A stretch of 16,897 nucleotides of DNA, from contig DGEC01000092.1 of the NCBI GenBank assembly GCA_002385745.1, forward strand, positions 3,463 to 20,359, in the 5' to 3' direction. The notes under the pieces were generated by a model, which saw only the letters and a program-made list of their open reading frames with translations, searched no databases and was not told the DNA's origin. Origin of the DNA: Firmicutes bacterium UBA3936. GTDB lineage: Bacteria > Bacillota > Dethiobacteria > Dethiobacterales > Dethiobacteraceae. The position numbers were made by a program, and so were the translations under genes. Below are positions 15,684-16,897 of the stretch, in pieces (position 1 is the stretch's first letter; every line of letters starts with the position of its first letter).

Positions 15684-15705
15684 AGTATACAATATTTATA
15701 TTCTA
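15684..15705 (-). promoter_or_regulatory. Candidate promoter and operator of the rrf2-hcp unit
   Basis: On the minus strand TATACT (15689-15684) is a 5/6 match to a -10 box, about 40 nt upstream of the regulator's start; no good -35 is seen at 17 nt. Adjoining it, 15688-15705 is a dyad: AATAT-TT-ATATT in the middle, flanked by TA on both sides, with one mismatched pair between. AT-rich dyads of this sort overlapping promoters are usual for Rrf2 repressors, but the match to a particular regulator's consensus was not tested. Confidence 0.45.
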
Positions 15706-15715
15706 CCCCTTTACC

Positions 15716-15739
15716 ATTATTCCTGCCGGCAGGAATAAT
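15716..15739. repeat. Perfect 24-bp palindrome
   Basis: ATTATTCCTGCC followed directly by its exact reverse complement, with no spacer, then a T-run (15739-15745) on the plus strand. It sits 4 nt past the stop of the leftward GTPase-NYN gene and about 70 bp upstream of the Rrf2 start. As RNA it gives a 10-bp stem with a CCGG loop. The T-run is on the wrong side for ending the leftward gene, so it may be a 3' end stabiliser, a poor terminator or an operator. Confidence 0.55.
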
Positions 15740-15743
15740 TTTT

Positions 15744-16897
15744 TTACATATCTTCCGCTTCCTTCAGCAATTCTTCTATCTGCCGTTTATTTTCGGCCGA
15801 TAACGTACTTTCTATATCCAGGCGGCGGTTTTGCGGCTGCCCTTCCCGGTACGCCCGCATAATCTCCCCGCTTGTTCTTTCAATCTCCTCCTTCAGCTCC
15901 CTGGCGGACAGCACGGAACAGCCTGCCCCTCTGATAATTATCTGCTGCAGGAAATCCGACGTGGCAACAGTTATCTTAAGCTTTTTCCGGTTATCCCGGG
16001 AAAACTTTTCAATGAACTGGTCCGCCGTCTGCGCTTCCCTGGTAAACACCACAAGGACGCCGTCATAGTCGATAACCTCCTCCGTGTGGCCGGGAACGCG
16101 GTAGGCATCAAATACGGCAATTATCCGGCATTTTTTCACGGCCTGGTATTTAACCAGGGTATCAAGCAGTTTTAATCTGGCGGCATCCATGCTGTCTTCC
16201 GCGAGAGCCTTTAGTTCAGGCCAGGCAAATATTATATTGTAGCCGTCCACAAGGAGGTATTCCTCCCTCACTTCCTCTTTGCTTTCTTTTTGTTTGCTTT
16301 CCCTTGGAAGCATGTTTTGTTCTACAACAGTATATTTCCTCTTCTGCCCGGCGGCCTTTTCCTTCCGGTTTGCAAAATAAGTTCTGGTAAATATCCTGTC
16401 GATCTCCTCAGGCTCAATCCACTGCCGTTCCCTATGCGGAATACTTATCTTTGCCCTTTCCTGTGCAGAGTCCGTCTTTTCCTGCAAAAAGCTCTCCACA
16501 TGCATGTGATCCTTTACTTCATCCCAGCTTACCGTATAAATTTCGCCGTTTTTGCAAAACACGGAATCAGCGGGATTTTTGATGTCTCTTGCCGCGTCAT
16601 ATCCCGCCGCCTGCAATACTTCTTCCGTATTGTGGCAGGGCCCGTATTCCGTCACCTGAAAGAAGAGCTTCCCGGATCCTCCGGTATAGTTTTGCACATC
16701 CTGCCAGTAGCTTCTCAGAAGAGCAACGGGAGCTCTCCCGGTAACCACCGCCATTCCGTTTTGTATCCGGGCTATCCGGCAGCCGCCGTGCATTCTTTCA
16801 ATATCAGCCATGGCACGTCCCGCCAGGTTCTGCGGCAGCTCCAGCTGAAAGGAATAATACGGTTCCAGCAATACTGTTCCGGCTTCCATCAATCCCT
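15744..16897 (-). CDS. TetM/EF-G-like translation GTPase with C-terminal NYN nuclease domain (5' end outside window)
   Basis: C-terminal 383 or so residues of a larger protein; the frame is open through the right edge, so the N-terminal GTPase domain is not visible. The first 85 visible residues match the last part of TetM/EF-G-like ribosome protection factors: G-T-V-L-L-E-P-Y-Y-S-F corresponds to G-T-E-L-L-E-P-Y-L-S-F of TetM, followed by a domain V-like fold. A charged linker (about 90-210) follows, then a YacP/Rae1-like NYN domain (about 212-345) with all four acidic residues: D216 (L-V-D-G-Y-N-I), D262 (V-F-D-A-Y), D291 (T-A-D-Q-F-I) and D313 (T-S-D-F-L). Rae1 of Bacillus subtilis cuts mRNA in the ribosome, so a ribosome-directed nuclease is a plausible inference; tetracycline resistance is not implied. 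Numbering starts at the TTG at 16892. Confidence 0.88.
   Translation of the reverse strand, partial: GLMEAGTVLLEPYYSFQLELPQNLAGRAMADIERMHGGCRIARIQNGMAVVTGRAPVALLRSYWQDVQNYTGGSGKLFFQVTEYGPCHNTEEVLQAAGYDAARDIKNPADSVFCKNGEIYTVSWDEVKDHMHVESFLQEKTDSAQERAKISIPHRERQWIEPEEIDRIFTRTYFANRKEKAAGQKRKYTVVEQNMLPRESKQKESKEEVREEYLLVDGYNIIFAWPELKALAEDSMDAARLKLLDTLVKYQAVKKCRIIAVFDAYRVPGHTEEVIDYDGVLVVFTREAQTADQFIEKFSRDNRKKLKITVATSDFLQQIIIRGAGCSVLSARELKEEIERTSGEIMRAYREGQPQNRRLDIESTLSAENKRQIEELLKEAEDM

Overview
The window (16,897 bp, about 50% GC by eye) looks like the chromosome of a strictly anaerobic Gram-positive-lineage bacterium, most likely a Clostridia/Peptococcaceae-type firmicute. Pointers are the strong AGGAGG-type ribosome binding sites, SLH-domain surface protein, hybrid cluster protein under an Rrf2 regulator, VanW protein, and a TetM-like translation GTPase carrying a YacP/Rae1-like nuclease domain. 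Genus assignment is inference. No tRNA, rRNA, CRISPR array, phage or insertion sequence was seen.

Left part (1-6603): a truncated EamA/DMT transporter runs leftwards off the edge and is divergent from a membrane-anchored VanW-family protein. That gene meets, tail to tail with a 23-bp overlap, a tight four-gene leftward operon. In transcription order it encodes an acyl-CoA ligase, a class I/II aminotransferase (TTG start), a RimI-like GNAT acetyltransferase and an alanine-racemase-family enzyme with unusual active-site residues. Gaps are 16 and 17 nt, and the last two genes overlap.

Middle part (6604-11640): an AT-rich control region holds a perfect 12-bp inverted repeat pair, an extended -10 promoter, and a roughly 100-nt leader with two mutually exclusive stems, a possible pseudoknot and an intrinsic terminator. 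This is the architecture of an antitermination riboswitch that I cannot assign to a known class. It precedes a broken gene that, once repaired in silico, encodes a secreted protein of about 1,425 residues: signal peptide, three SLH domains, beta-helix-like repeats, Ig-like domain, LamG, cadherin-like domain, second LamG, PHP phosphoesterase and C-terminal Ig-like tail. It is interrupted by one in-frame TAG and three single-base frameshifts. A 71-residue ORF and a strong terminator follow.

Right part (11639-16897, all leftward): a TIM-barrel sugar-isomerase-like protein, a UspA stress protein with a good sigma-A promoter, then an Rrf2 Fe-S regulator followed by hcp (hybrid cluster protein), a plausible NO/nitrosative-stress unit. 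Last comes the C-terminal part of a TetM/EF-G-like GTPase fused to a NYN ribonuclease domain, cut by the right edge.

The points most worth a second look are the unassigned leader RNA, the decayed surface phosphoesterase with its lesions confined to one gene, the GTPase-NYN fusion, and the ligase-aminotransferase-GNAT-racemase operon.
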